In this document: positions 36,832 through 49,800 of the stretch, in pieces
Layout: every line of letters begins with the position of its first letter
Position numbering within the stretch: position 1 is the first letter of the stretch
Assembly: GCA_032191485.1 (NCBI GenBank)
Contig: JAVDOI010000019.1
Span: forward strand, 13,002,702 to 13,066,701
Source: Leptoclinus maculatus
Taxonomy: Eukaryota > Chordata > Actinopteri > Perciformes > Stichaeidae
Length of the DNA stretch: 64,000 bases
Direction of reading: 5' to 3'
The notes under the pieces: model-generated
The model's input: the letters and a program-made list of their open reading frames with translations, nothing else
The model's database searches: none
Told to the model about the DNA's origin: nothing
Program-made: the position numbers and the translations under genes

Positions 36832-39018
36832 TGGAGAAGGAGGCTGCGAGGTGACTATTAATAGAGCTGAAACACTAAACGCAGTTCAGGAATATGCGAC
36901 CGCATGCGCCTGAGTCTGCAATACTTTGCTGCCGTGATGGTCAGAGGCGAGTCACCTTCTTTCCTGTAAACCTCACTGACCCTGAGTCAGTAGACAGAGA
37001 GACGTATACAGTACAGTAGGTGGATCATCATATCATTCCGTACTTCAGGTCCTGTAAATACTGTAAATACTAAACCTACGAGGTTTATGCTCCATGTTGG
37101 CAGGTCGTCCAGAAGAACTGTGTCCCTGCTTCTCCAAAGTATCCAATTAAATAACACAAGACGACAAAGAAAACCAGCAAATATTCACACGTGTGACAAG
37201 AAGTTAAATGTTAATATTTAAATAAAGTAGCTGCTGACAGCAATAGAAGGCTACGGACTGAAGTATCCCAAACTTTTTGTTTTGTTTTATGAGCGTTTGT
37301 CAGAGAATCTCTTTCATTTCTGATCAATCAGGCAGTTTTACTGCAATCATGAAGAGTGAAACTGAGACACAGCTGCAGCCGAGTTTCATCTTTTTTAGGT
37401 CCAGTTTTTTAGGGATGGTTTCAATTATAATACTTTGTTTTTGCTTATAGAATCTAACCTATAAACATCTCCTAGTCACAGACTGATACTGATATTGATA
37501 TTAACACACACACGCACACACACACACACGCCCCTCCCACCAACACACATTCAAACATTTGAGCTGTGCAGCGCTGCAGCCTCCTGTGCCGTTTGAACCT
37601 GTTGTTCATGAGCAGGAGGGAGTTTGACTTCCGGAGCCTTCTGAGTTGTGACGATGTGACCACACTTCCTGTCTCCTTTAGTGGGGCTGCAGCACACACT
37701 CCATCCAAAAAACAACAGAAAACTACTTTTTTGAGAAGGTGGGCAGAGAAGCTCAACGTTTTCAAGTTGATGCATTTTGACAAACTGAATAAAAGTCAGT
37801 CGTTAAATATGTTACATTAAATATGAACCTGATGGAGAAGACTCGCTTATCGCTCCTGATTATTGTAATATATTTAATATCACTTGATTTACAGTCCCTG
37901 TATGTATTTAGGCCGATCGTACTGCTGTTTTTACAACATTACTGCATCATAAAACGTTATTAACTTTGATTTATTCGTATTTACAGTTGCTTCCTGTATT
38001 CAAAGACCTGTCATTTTAAATTGACTGGTGGTTTATGGTGACAGATTGTACTTTCAGGTTCGTCGTATTAGATTTATCATGAAACTACAGACTGAGGCTT
38101 GAGACACCATTAGAAACTGAGCTCTGACCTCAAACCTTTATCTGACTTTAAGGTGACTAACGTGTAAAAGAATAACATTGATTCAAACATCGAGGTATTC
38201 GCATATGGGTGGAATCATCCTTCATGCACATTTATTTATTATAAAAAGGTGTAGTGCATGCAGATATGTTGTTGTATTTGTATTTTACTCGTTTCTTTCT
38301 TTGCTTTTCTGACTCCTGAGCTGCTGTAGCGAGTGAGTTTCTTGCGGGATCAATAATCTAATCTTCAGAAAGAAGTGGAACTATAAATACGATGCTCTTC
38401 CAGCTCCGAACACTGTTGCAGAAAACGTCCGCTGCATTATCGACTACGCTTGTTTTAAACCTGGTTTGGACCGCTAAGGTTTCCGGCACAAAGCTCACAT
38501 AATTAGATGTAACACAATATAAAAGCGACCAAATACTGTAGAGCTTTGGAGCTGATGTGGTGACGTAATAGGATTACACCATCTATGCCCTCTTTCTTCC
38601 TCATGAAGTCGCTGGACTCTAAGTGTAAGAGGATTGAGACGGGGCCAACACAGAGGTTATTGTTAAGGAACAAGCTGCTGATCTTTACGCTGTGAGTGGG
38701 CTGCTGCTGGAGTCTAACGACGTAAACAAAGGCTTTCTAATGAATTCTAGTGAGCTGGTCTTTATGTGATGCTGAACAAGAGCCGTCTGCTGACTGTTGA
38801 TCTCTCTCAGAGGGAATAAACAAGACTTTTATTACCTCCTGAGTTTTATATGTGGGAGGTGGATTTTGCTTTTTAATGCAAAAGCCACCCATGGGTGCTC
38901 AAATGCCACCTCGATCCTCAAACACACGGGTGGAGATACAAGGAAGGTCAAGTACACCGGGAGACCTTTCAACACAGTCAAAACGAGCCTCACACCTGAC
39001 CCCTCTGTACCATCAAAG

Positions 39019-39124
<106 letters not shown>

Positions 39125-39148
39125 ACCAAAGCTTTTTGAAGTAGCCAA

Positions 39149-39190
39149 GAGGAGGAGGAGGAGGAGGAGGAGGAGGAGGAGGAGGAAGAG
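39149..39190. repeat. (GGA)n trinucleotide repeat
   Basis: Perfect GGA/GAG repeat of about 14 units, lying between the GT tract and a CA tract. Confidence 0.95.
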
Positions 39191-39325
39191 GACGAGGACG
39201 GTGTTTGTTGTTGTTGACAGGAGGTCCATGTCTGTGACAGAAGCCTTTGACTGTAGCTGCCACTGTGACAGGAGCCCAGACGCCCCGAGTGTCCCTGAAG
39301 TGGTCTCTCGTTCAAAGATAGAAGG

Positions 39326-39328
<3 letters not shown>

Positions 39329-39379
<51 letters not shown>
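39329..39379. repeat. (CA)n microsatellite
   Basis: Perfect CA repeat, complementary to the GT tract at 39021-39123. Confidence 0.97.
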
Positions 39380-39381
<2 letters not shown>

Positions 39382-39589
39382 GATGTGGCCCTCGACAGCC
39401 TCTCGTTAATTAATTATCTTAAAATTAGTTCAAATTTAGGCCACGTTTGTACCGTGAAAGGAGGCCATTTAACGAAAGCACTGAGACTGAATCGGATTAA
39501 AGTCTTTTCTCCTTCAGAAGATACAAATGTGTTCTGATCTCATTGCTTTTATAAAGTGACTTGAAGATGCTGATGTGCTGTTTGATTTG

Positions 39590-40042
39590 CAGTGTGGGAA
39601 TGTAACTTAAAGTAAAAGTACTTTTCTTAGTATGTCCATTCATATACTACTTTTTACTTCTTCTGCACAACATTTCAGTGACAAATATGACACTTTTTTT
39701 TCTACATTTACAGTATTTGACATCTGTTACAAGTTACTTTGCAGAGTCTTTACACACACACACGTCTAATCTGGTTATAACATGTTGTGCATTCTGATTG
39801 ATTTAACATCCAGAATGTATATAAAGTAGTTTAAATTATGCTGGATGCTATGTTTACTTGCAAAACTGTAATTTAACTAATTAGATTGACTCAAGTACTA
39901 TACTGTTGCACAGTTTTGGTGTACTTTTACTTTTGTAATACTTTAAGTACATGTAGCTGATAATACCTCCATACTTAAGGTACTATTTTGATTGCAGGAC
40001 CTTGTAATGGAGTATTTTTATTTTACTTTTACTTAATTATTA
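39590..40042. mobile_element. Dispersed teleost AAGTAC-rich repeat, copy 2
   Basis: Starts with CAGTGTGGGAATGTAACTTA and runs through AAAGTAAAAGTAC, ACTACTTTTTACTTCTTCTG, ATTTCAGTGACAAATATGAC, GTTACTTTGCAGA, TATAAAGTAGTTTAAATTA, GTACTTTTACTTTTG and GTAATGGAGTATTTTTA. This is nearly the full consensus order of a noncoding element I know from many teleosts. It is opposite in orientation to the copies at 7240 and 45950. Confidence 0.7.
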
Positions 40043-41904
40043 GGAAGTGAATATGTCATCTGTAGCGATACTGCAGAACATAACAATCAACTGAACAAAG
40101 AGACAATATAGAACAAAACAACATAGAGCACCACAATAGAAACCACTACATGTCAAAGACACGTGCAGCCGTTTATGTTGTTTGTATGTCCTTAATTCAG
40201 TGTCAAAGGTATCAAATGCATGCTTTATTAAACAATAGCTCAGTTAACATGAGTTAAAGTCGCACTAACCTGTAAGAGAGCAGTGAAGGTTTAGTGTTGG
40301 CCGACAGAAGCTGCTCTCCATCCGGACACTCTGCAGACACACCGGAGGACGCAGAGACGGAGCAGTTAACCCTGATACCATGAGGCCTTCAAAGACGGTC
40401 GGGATATTGTGCACTAACAAATGGTCAAAATGGTGTTGAAGAAGGAAAAAGGAAGGGGGATGTTTTACCAGGGCATCATGAGCTAGATGGAAATGTACAG
40501 GGTTACAGCAGCAGACAGTATAGTGCAAACAAGACACATAGTAAAAAAACAAGATCAAAACAAGTATTATTAAATAAGTAATAAAACAGTAAAGAATATG
40601 AACTAAAAATCCACAATAACTAAAAATATACTAAAGATGCTTATTGCACATTTTCTAAACCTAATCCCTGCTTTTTGCTACAGCTCCATGTCATTTGGTT
40701 TTCTAAAAGGCTTCAGTTTCAATGTTTTTTGAACATATTGAATTCAGCATCTGCAATAACCGAGGAGACATTGAACGCACCATTGAGCACCAGCGTGCAA
40801 AGTGAAACTGCTTCATGAAACAACAAAGAATTAGGATTTATAGGACTCATTCAGTGAGCTTAGATGAGGGAAAGTCAGAGCTAAAGTGTTTTTTAATGCA
40901 CTTCTTAGTTCAACGTGCACATAAGCAACAAAAAGTAGGTTAATACTGTTTTGAATAGTAAGAACCACAAGATATGAGTCTGTCTTGTGAAGTAGTTTCA
41001 TTCTAAAACAACCATCAGTGATAATATTGATTTTTTTCTGCTTTTGGATGCTGAGTCATGATAGTTTTGGTGTCTGTGGACGTGACATTTGAAGATGAAC
41101 TTCTTGTTCCTTGCTGAATCATCTTTTTCTTCTAAAACCCAATTTTGAGGGGAAATGCGCCTTTTTTCTCTCCATTTTTGACTCATCAATTAAAGTACAT
41201 ATTCAACAGAAATGCCACATTATAAGCTTCAACAAGCTATTTTTATTAATGCACTGCTGTTAGATTGCATTGCATAATGTTATGCATGTCTAACCCTTGT
41301 AGTCTCTTATATTATTATATTATTATACCGACAAAACATGTAGCAAAAATGTGTTTTAGTCTTGTATTTGGTCTTCAAAGCTTAGTTTTAATTAAGACAA
41401 ACAATGAAATTAGTTTTTGTATCTTAGAACAACAACAAAACAAGACAGATTTTTTGCACTAGTAGCAAAGAAATTACATTTAATTTAAAAAAAGACTTGA
41501 AACAAGTTGATTTAAATAAGAAAAACTAAAGAAAAACAGGTGAAATAATCTCAGCTGCTCCGGCATTGTTCTCTAATAAAAAAGAAAAATATTTTAGAGT
41601 TGAATGTCTTAGAAACATGAATTTTCTACAGTTTTAAAGTAATGTTCAATACATAATAGATGTAATATTTAGTACTTCCTTCCACCAGGAGGTGCCAGTG
41701 TTCATGTTATGACCTCAGTGTTTGCAGTGAATACTCATAGGTGGGTGAATTTTAGGAAAGCCGTGCCAGTGATGCCGGGAGGAAAATCTAATAATAGTTA
41801 AATGTTCCAGATTGAAACATTGCTAAACATTGTTAAACTTATGTTTACAATATGACTTGTCATCAATCTGTGACGGTTATGTTGGGCATCATTAGAGGCC
41901 CGTT

Positions 41905-41961
41905 CATCCATCCATCCATCCATCCATCCATCCATCCATCCGTTTATTCATCCATCCATCC
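41905..41961. repeat. (CATC)n tetranucleotide repeat
   Basis: CATCCATCC repeat with one CGTTTATT interruption. Confidence 0.95.
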
Positions 41962-42399
41962 TGTTCGGAGGCAGAGAGAGCCGTCGGCCTCCTCAGCCAA
42001 TCAGAAACCAGGAGATTAGCTGCTCTTAAGTGCGGATAACGCAGCAGCAGATGCTCGGCTGCCAATCACGTTCGCCCGTACTCTTTTAAATGTGCGCCTG
42101 GACGTCGCATCCATCTTGTCATCCACTCAGTAATGTAGCTCGACTTAGATATTTTATTTGAAATTCAGCAGTAAAAGGAAGGAAGTGTGTGTGTGTTAAC
42201 GGTGTTGGTGAGGTCACACTTCCTCTTCCTGTGACGTGTTGAGCACCTTGAAGGTTTTTAAAGTGAGTGTAATTGCTTCACTTCTGCACATAAAACACAG
42301 AAAGAATCCGTCATGAGTCATGATGACAGTTCCAGTTAAAACCGAAGACGAAGAATTATGATGCTCTCAATAAAAACACAGCAGACGGCCATGTTGGTC

Positions 42400-43645
42400 C
42401 TGTTAGTGTGTGTTACATTGTATTTACTGTCTTTTATTGGACTGTACTGTCTTTTACTGTCCTTTACTGTCTTTAACTTTCATTTTCTGTCCTGTATTGT
42501 CTTTCACTGTCATTTACTGCCTTGTACTGTATTTATACTGTCCTGTACTGTTGTTTACTGTCTTTTACTTCAAAGAACAGTCTTTTACTGTCTTGTACTC
42601 TTTATTTACTGTCTTTTACTGTCCTGCACTGTCTTTTGCCGTACTGTACTGTCTTTTACTGTCCTTTACTCTCCTGTACTGTCTTTAACTGTACTATACT
42701 GTATTTTACTTTAATTTTCTGTCCCGTATTGTCTTTTACTGTAATTTACTGCCTTATACTGTCTTTTACTTGACTGAGGTGTCTTACTGTCCTCCACTGT
42801 CATTTACTGCCTTTTATTGTATTTATACTGTCCTGTACTGGCATTTACTGTCTTGTACTGTCCTGCACTGTCTTTTGCCGTACTGTACTGTCTTTAACTG
42901 TACTATACTGTATATCACTTTCATTTTCCGTCCCGTATTGTCTTTTACTGTCATTTACTGCCTCATACCATCTTTACTTCACTGAGGTGTCTTACTGTCC
43001 TGTACTGTCATTTTCTGTCTTTTACTTCAAAGAACAGTCTTTTACTGTCTTGTACTCTTCATTTACTGTCTTTTACTGTCCTTTACTCTCCTGTACTGTC
43101 TTTAACTGTACTATATTGTCTTTTACTATCCTCTACTGTCCTGTACTATCTTTAACTGTACTGTATATTGCTTTCATTTTCTGTCCCGTATTGTCTTTTA
43201 CTGTCATTTACTGCCTCATACCATCTTTACGTCACTGAGGTGTCTTACTGTCCTCCACTGTCATTTACTGCCTTCTATTGTATTTATACTGCCCTGTACT
43301 GTCTTTTACTTCAAAGAACAGTCTTTTACTGTCTTGTACTGTACTGAACTGTCATGTAATGTCCTCCACTGTCCTCCACTGTCTTCTACTGGTCTTTACT
43401 AACCTGTATTGTCCTCTTTTTTGTATTTCACTGTCCTCTGCTGTCTTTTTCTGTCCTATATTGTCCTCTAATGAACTGATGTACTAGTATTTATTGTCCT
43501 CCACTGTCCTCCACTGTCTTCTACTGGTCTTTACTAACCTGTATTGTCCTCTTTTTTGTATTTCACTGTCCTCTGCTGTCTTTTTCTGTCCTTTATTGTC
43601 CTCTAATGAACTGATGTACGAGTATTTATTGTCCTCCACTGCTCC
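42400..43645. repeat. About 10-bp minisatellite with higher-order structure
   Basis: About 1.2 kb of variants of a 10-base unit, CTTTTACTGT (also CCTGTACTGT, CATTTACTGC). Larger blocks recur: CAAAGAACAG at 42571, 43028 and 43312; ACTGAGGTGT at about 42773, 42981 and 43234; and a nearly exact 135-base tandem duplication with GGTCTTTACTAACC at 43391 and 43526. All three forward frames are almost free of stops, because a 10-base unit cycles frames every 30 bases. This is a noncoding tandem array, not a gene. Confidence 0.9.
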
Positions 43646-45360
43646 CTAATGTCTTATACTCTACTATTGCAGCATCCCTCTGTTCCGTCCTCCACCAATG
43701 GACACAGCAGTGTTTCATGGGAGTTCTGTTTCTCTGTGCGAAACAGAACAGAAGTTCCTTTAAGAGCCAAATATTATTCTTGGCTCTGAGCCCGTCGTGT
43801 ACTAGATGTTTTGAAACTGCTTTGAATTTCAAACAACCTCAACTATGAGCTGAAGGAAAACTTCTTTTGGGATTTAAATTATTTTGAATATATATGTATC
43901 GTAATTTATTTCTGCTGGTGGTTTCAGCCATATGCCGGATTATAGGAATAACCCTGTGAATAATGTTGGCAGCGAATGTGTTGCAGCTGCACAATATGAA
44001 GAAGTGCTGGAGAAAAATCTATGTGCTGGCAGCGTTTCATTTCCCTGGAACTGTGTGCAGCTACTGCAAAATAGTTAATGCAGGAGAGGAACCACTTCCC
44101 AGAAACCCATATTAGTAATGTTCGGTGCCACGTTTTCCATGAAACCAGTTGGGGTTTCTCCTCCTTCTATCTTGTTATTTATTAATAGTAATGTTTTTCC
44201 AACAATATCTGCAGGTGTTTTCTTTAGTTTGCAAAGATCGGCGGCTCCCCTTTTTCTTCTCTCTTCTGCGATGTGAAGCAATCTGTCAGGTTTCCTGCCA
44301 ACAGCAACCTGCTGCATGCCGCGCAGAGGCTCCACAACACTGGTGTCATTCCTTTAACGGTTCAACCTTTACACCTTTATTCTGTTCAGCGTGTTCAGTG
44401 TGCCGTCAGTTAACCAGCCTGCAAAACAGATTTAATGTTGGAGAATATCCAAAACCTCAGAACCCTAATCTTTTTAGTTTTACATTTTCCGCTGAGTACA
44501 TTGACAATTAGATGAATAATTCACTCCCACACACTGTTTCTCCCCTTTACGAAGACACACTCCTGATTTAATTCAACTTCAAACATCATTTTGCACATTT
44601 ATTTAAACTTTGATGATGTTTTTAAGAGACTGGCTCTGTGTTTTTTGTCTGTGCAGCAGAGCTTCTTGTGCACATTTAACGAATGTAAATGTTATGATTC
44701 ATGGGTTTATGGAGAAAATGGATAACGACAGAGAAAGCGGTTGAACTCTGTTTATAGGAGAAATAAAAGGCCTATATTGGAAACTGGACTTCGTTATTTA
44801 CGGCACGCGTCAGAACAAACATTTCAGCAACCGTGGTGACTTCTTTCTGAATAATGCAATCAGATATTTCAACGCAAACAATCAAACTCTGTCTTTGCAG
44901 GCGGAGGTAACTTTGGCTGCAGGTCTGAGGGTTGATATCACTTCCTCTGTGACGTCGGTGGTGTTTCAAACCTACTCAACTCTGTGTTTGTGAGCAGAAC
45001 CGCAGGAGACCTTCTGGTGGGTTTCCCCGTGCGTTGCACCAAATGAATCCTCCCGCTGAAGAAAATCAGTTCTGTGGAGAATCTGAAATCAGACATTTAG
45101 ACTGACGATGAGAGTCTGCATCTATTAATAAAACCCATATTTTAATATCTATGTTAGTTTATTTATTTATTTAAAATCAGTTTTGAGTTATGAGACGGAT
45201 TCATAAGAGACACAGCGGAGTGGCGGGCATGTAATTGTAAAACGTTGTTCTTTTGTACAAAGCATCGATACAGGACTGAGGGACGCAGACTCCACTCTTT
45301 TTGGTTTTTTTGCACACGTTGCCATGGAAACCAGCCCAGCAGCCAACCAGCTGCTGCCCC

Positions 45361-45388
45361 CCCCCCCCCCACACACACACACACACAC
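45361..45388. repeat. Poly-C then (CA)n
   Basis: A run of twelve or more C followed by a short CA repeat. Confidence 0.85.
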
Positions 45389-45496
45389 TCCTCCTCCTCC
45401 ATCTTTTTACACACACGACCCCCCGTCTTCTCTGCACATTCATATTGCATACCAGCACATGGATTACTATAAGCCCACCACTCAGTGTTTTTACAG

Positions 45497-45498
<2 letters not shown>

Positions 45499-45554
<56 letters not shown>
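45499..45554. repeat. (AC)n microsatellite
   Basis: Perfect AC repeat of 28 units. Confidence 0.97.
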
Positions 45555-45556
<2 letters not shown>

Positions 45557-45949
45557 TTGCATGCACAGAGGTGATGCATTACTAAACTGTGACACGGCTG
45601 TGCAGCAGTTGACGATACAGAGTGGAGACACAACAGGAAATGAGTCAGCTTATTTGAGAGCAAAAAGATAACCGCAACGTTTAAATCCGACAAAGTGTGA
45701 AAAAAATGTAATTTACCTGCCAGGAGCCGGTTGAGTTTTTAATATGAATCTTGTCAGGTGACAAAAACAGGCCAGTTCATGAGCAGAGAAATACACATTA
45801 AGTGGAAAATACTGTGTGTAATAGTACACACACACACACACGTGTGCACACAAATAGAGCGTGATAATTGTCTTCTGTTAAACATCTGGACGGTCTTCAC
45901 TGAGTGGAAACTGGAGAAATAAGAAAGAATGAAGTGTTTGAGATACATA

Positions 45950-46330
45950 AATAACTCCTATTGAAGTACACAGGTCCTCTACTCAAGTAAAACACAAACT
46001 ACACAAGTATTATCACAAAGTAACAAAAGTAAAAGTACTCATCGTGCACAATACATCATAAATACAGCATATTTAATATTATTGTTATTAGTGTTAAGGA
46101 TGAATTGACTGGTGAGCAGTATTTAATGTTAATTTCTTTTACTACTTTATGTACAAAAATGTCTCATATCGTGGTTATATGTGTCTATAAATAAATATTA
46201 AATACTATACTGTAATAACCACAGCTGACAAATATATGTGTACTTTTCTCAGTATAGAGTAAATGTACTTTATGTGACTTTCTATTGTATATAAGTAGGT
46301 AACTGTTCATATTTCCTGTGTTTTGTTTGG
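45950..46330. mobile_element. Dispersed teleost AAGTAC-rich repeat, copy 3
   Basis: GGTCCTCTACTCAAGTAAAA, then AACAAAAGTAAAAGTACTCA, GAATTGACTGGTGAGCAGTA, TTTTACTACTTTATGTA and GTAAATGTACTTTATGTGAC follow the reverse order of the copy at 39590. It is decayed and noncoding. Confidence 0.6.
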
Positions 46331-47096
46331 TTTTCAGATTCAACTCAATGTTTGTTGTCGAAGTAAACTCGACTTAATACTCTGAAGGAACTTTAAAAGG
46401 TTCGACGTGTCAGTAAATACAGTATCTTTATGTAAATGTAGCTTTTCTGCTTTCATTTGATATATTATTTCATATTTTAAGGTGAAAGTATTTAAATCAT
46501 CGCATTCATAGATACTAGTACTTATGTAAGGTGTATATATTGTAGTACCTCTGATTGTATTTGTACTCTTCAAGCTTCATAGAGTCCAATAGTAGAGGCT
46601 CATAATATAAAGTTCTGGCAGTCGAAAATGATTCATCAGCTCTTTTATTCGAGAACAATGGCCGACATTTTGTAGTTCCAGCTTTCTGATGATTTGCATC
46701 TTTTTTTTATCTAATTCTGGTTTGAATATTTTTGGGGTATTTGACTGTTGGTCAAATCAAACCAGTAATGTGAGTACATGTGAGTTTCCATCCACTTGTT
46801 TTGATGCACATTTTCAATCTGTGCTGAGTTTAAAGAAAAGACTTTTAGTTTAGTTCAGACAGAAACTGAACTCCGATGACGCTGACGGTCCGATATCTAA
46901 TATTGAATGAAAGTTTAGGATCAGCCAGAAGTAGTTTGTTATTCGTGCCAACGTGTCGTCTGTGACTCCAGAGAGGGTTTTAGATTTCCCTGACGCAGTG
47001 AGGAAGAGGAGTCTCATCGACCTTCCAGAGACGAACCCCCCCGACCATCAACACGGGCCGGGTCTCACATTACTGACAGCCCTGCCCCTAAGGCCT

Positions 47097-47100
<4 letters not shown>

Positions 47101-47186
<86 letters not shown>
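47101..47186. repeat. (AC)n microsatellite
   Basis: Perfect AC repeat of 43 units. Confidence 0.98.
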
Positions 47187-47192
<6 letters not shown>

Positions 47193-47629
47193 TGTGACAG
47201 GACGACATGAGATTATTGTTTGTGATAATCTCCTCAGTGACCGGGTGACGGTCGGGTCAAACTCCAGAGGTGAACATTAACTATAAGTATTCATTCTGCA
47301 CAGCTTGAAGTACAAATACCTTTTACTCTACTACAGTTTATCTGACTGCTGTAGTGTTTTTTGCTTACTTTGCATTTAAAGATTTCGGATAAACTCATAA
47401 AATATATCTGTTGTTGATTCTGAAGAAACTCTAAAGAAAAACAGCTTTTAGCTTCATGACACAATGGATTTAAAACATTATGGAAATATTGTTTTAGAGG
47501 GTTTTTCAACCTGCAGAGGAACATGTGATCCTTTAATTAGACTCATCGATTAGTTGAATTAAATTGACATGATCTGTAAAACTGAGTTTCTCCGCAAAGA
47601 ATCCAACAAAAGCATCGCTTTAAATCTCG

Positions 47630-47690
47630 TGTTTAACCAGAGATGTGCTCAGAAGTTTCTTTAAAACAAGTTATTCAGCATGAAAAAGCA
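47630..47690. repeat. Dispersed repeat, partner of 53630-53680
   Basis: AACCAGAGATGTGCTCAGAA then GTTTCTTTAAAACAAGTTAT and CAGCATGAAAAAG align with AACTAGAGATGTGCTTATTA then GTTTCTTAAAAATAAGTCAT and GAGCATGAAAAAA near 53626. Family not recognised. Confidence 0.5.
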
Positions 47691-48949
47691 TTAAAATCAA
47701 GTCAAAGTCAAGTTAAAAACCTTAAATTCCATTTTCCTGTGATGTACCTGCGAATATGACAGGATTGTGATATAATGAGCTCATTGTCTCTGTTTCCAAT
47801 TCAAAGTGTTCTTATTAATGCATTCACACACACCCACCATGTCCCTCTCTGACACTCTTCGGTATACTTTCTTCTCTTTTGCTGAATTATCAATTTTCCA
47901 TTTTGGTGTCGTTAATTACGGGTCGTCAGATTCAGATGAGGCTGATAACAACATCTGGGATCAATTTAGTCTCTGATTAAAACTCTGGTATAGGTCGGTC
48001 AATGCCTCCTGATATGACGGATAGGAGACACTTTGATTGATTGCATACCGCATGTACCACACAGATCAATACGACACCAGAGGGCGAAGGAAAAAATGTA
48101 ACCTGGAGTCAGTTCCTGTTAGAAATGTCAATGCAATTTCACCCAAGTGTGCAGATCCAGTGTCAGTGTTTTTTTAGGGCTCTAGGTGAAATTTGATGTC
48201 TCTTAAAAACCCCAATAATTCCTCCACCTGCACTGATGCAACAAATACAGACACATTGTGCGTCTTCCTATATTTGTTAGAGGGAGCTGATGAGCTGTTA
48301 GCACATTTACGACCCTCACACTCGAGTGTGGATGAAGTCGAAGGCGTGCTCGCCGAGCAAAGGGACGAGTCCTTAAGGAGACGGCGAGCCAGCTCGCGTT
48401 ATTACAATCCATATTTTTAAAGAACATCTTTCAGGGTTTGTGTGGCGTTCAGTGTCTCATGCTCTAAATCAGCATTTAATACATTTGTCTCCTGTTTTCT
48501 ACCTCTCCCATTTAAAACACAACCGTGCTCTCAGGAAGCTGTCAAGTCGTCACGTGGATCTAAGAATATCTTTACTTTACACGAAGGGAGGAAATTTAAT
48601 CTGTTTTCTATCACAAATCATATCAAACGCTGAAGTTGCAGCTCTCGTATCCAGCTGCTCCGTGTTGACGAGCTCTGGTGCAAATCTAGTTAATTTAGCA
48701 GAAGTATCAAACTCTGCAGGCTCACTGAAACCCAATTACTGCTTTTCCATTGTTTTTTCTTGCATGAATATATTAAACGTTACAGTTCCTAAAAGTAGTT
48801 CCATTGTTCCATTTCATGCCTTTTTACCTTCACTTTGCTCCTGCGTGAAGAAGCTGAGATAAAGGTGCAAAACCATTGAAATTGCAAAGTGAGAAAAAAC
48901 TTGTGTGGGTCTTTTTTTAGCGTTTCCTGTGTCTGATCATTCAGTGTGA

Positions 48950-49800
48950 ATTTTCCATGTAGGCAGACTGCTCGGCCAACTCCTAATTATACATTTCTTT
49001 TTCTTTAAAAATTCCCTCCCCTCCCTCCCCCCCTCCCCCCCTGCCGCCCACCCGCAGCACTCGAAACACACTTCTTTCTTCCCACACCAGTCCTGTTGTG
49101 TCCCAGTCCTCTGCTGTCTCTGCTCAAAGCAGCAATTTATTTCCAGTTTTTTTTATCATTTCATCAATTCCCCCAATGATAACATCAATGAATGCATTAC
49201 CTTTTGAAAGAGAGATGAAGGGAGCAGAAGAGAGATGAATTTATACCCTCTCTCTCTCTCTCCCTCTCTCTCTCTCTCTCTCCACATATCAGATGTATGG
49301 CTCGCTCGGTCGATCCCGGCGTATGGAAATGGAGCTGAAGCAGATGGGAGGGAGTCCCACAGGCCGTCCAGATGACTAATGAATAATGAACAATAGAGAG
49401 GAAAGTGCTCCGTCGTATAAACAGAGGTGTGATGTTCCAGATAGGCCACCGTTCAGCCTGCCGCTAAACATTAATCAATAGTGAATCGCGTCTCTTCCCT
49501 CTGAATCACACGAAGCGGTGGCATCAATTTGCCTCCACTCAGACGTCTATTAGCTTATCAAAAGCTCAGGCAGCGCATCATTTATGAGACATGCCTTGCT
49601 GGATTCCAGATTGCGATCTGTTGATGCAGGGGGATACATGCATCTCTCTGTGCAATTCATTAGAAATAGAGACGGATTATTCCCAGAGGGCCGGGGAATG
49701 TGGAGAAGTTTGGACTGCAGGGGTGAAAATCAGTCAAAGTGTAAAAACGCTGCTGCTGCTGCTGGTGATGCACTTTGGGAGCATTACTGGGACCCTTTTT
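48950..49800. promoter_or_regulatory. Candidate conserved noncoding element
   Basis: Apart from CT runs this part is non-repetitive, balanced in composition and dense in homeodomain-like TAAT/ATTA cores and a CTAATGAATAATGAACAATA segment (49375-49394). Such stretches flanking a developmental regulator such as sfmbt2 are often conserved enhancers. I cannot compare species here, so the call rests on look and position. Confidence 0.25.

Noticed and set aside
42358..43487. Series of open frames of 69-118 codons rich in Leu, Phe, Tyr and Cys
   Set aside because: They are translations of a 10-base tandem repeat, open in all frames by arithmetic. There is no promoter, domain or codon bias.
44149..44511. 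120-codon plus-strand frame with several cysteines
   Set aside because: No known domain, no regular cysteine spacing, no flanking splice sites that extend it, and an 86-codon frame on the other strand over the same bases. Treated as chance.
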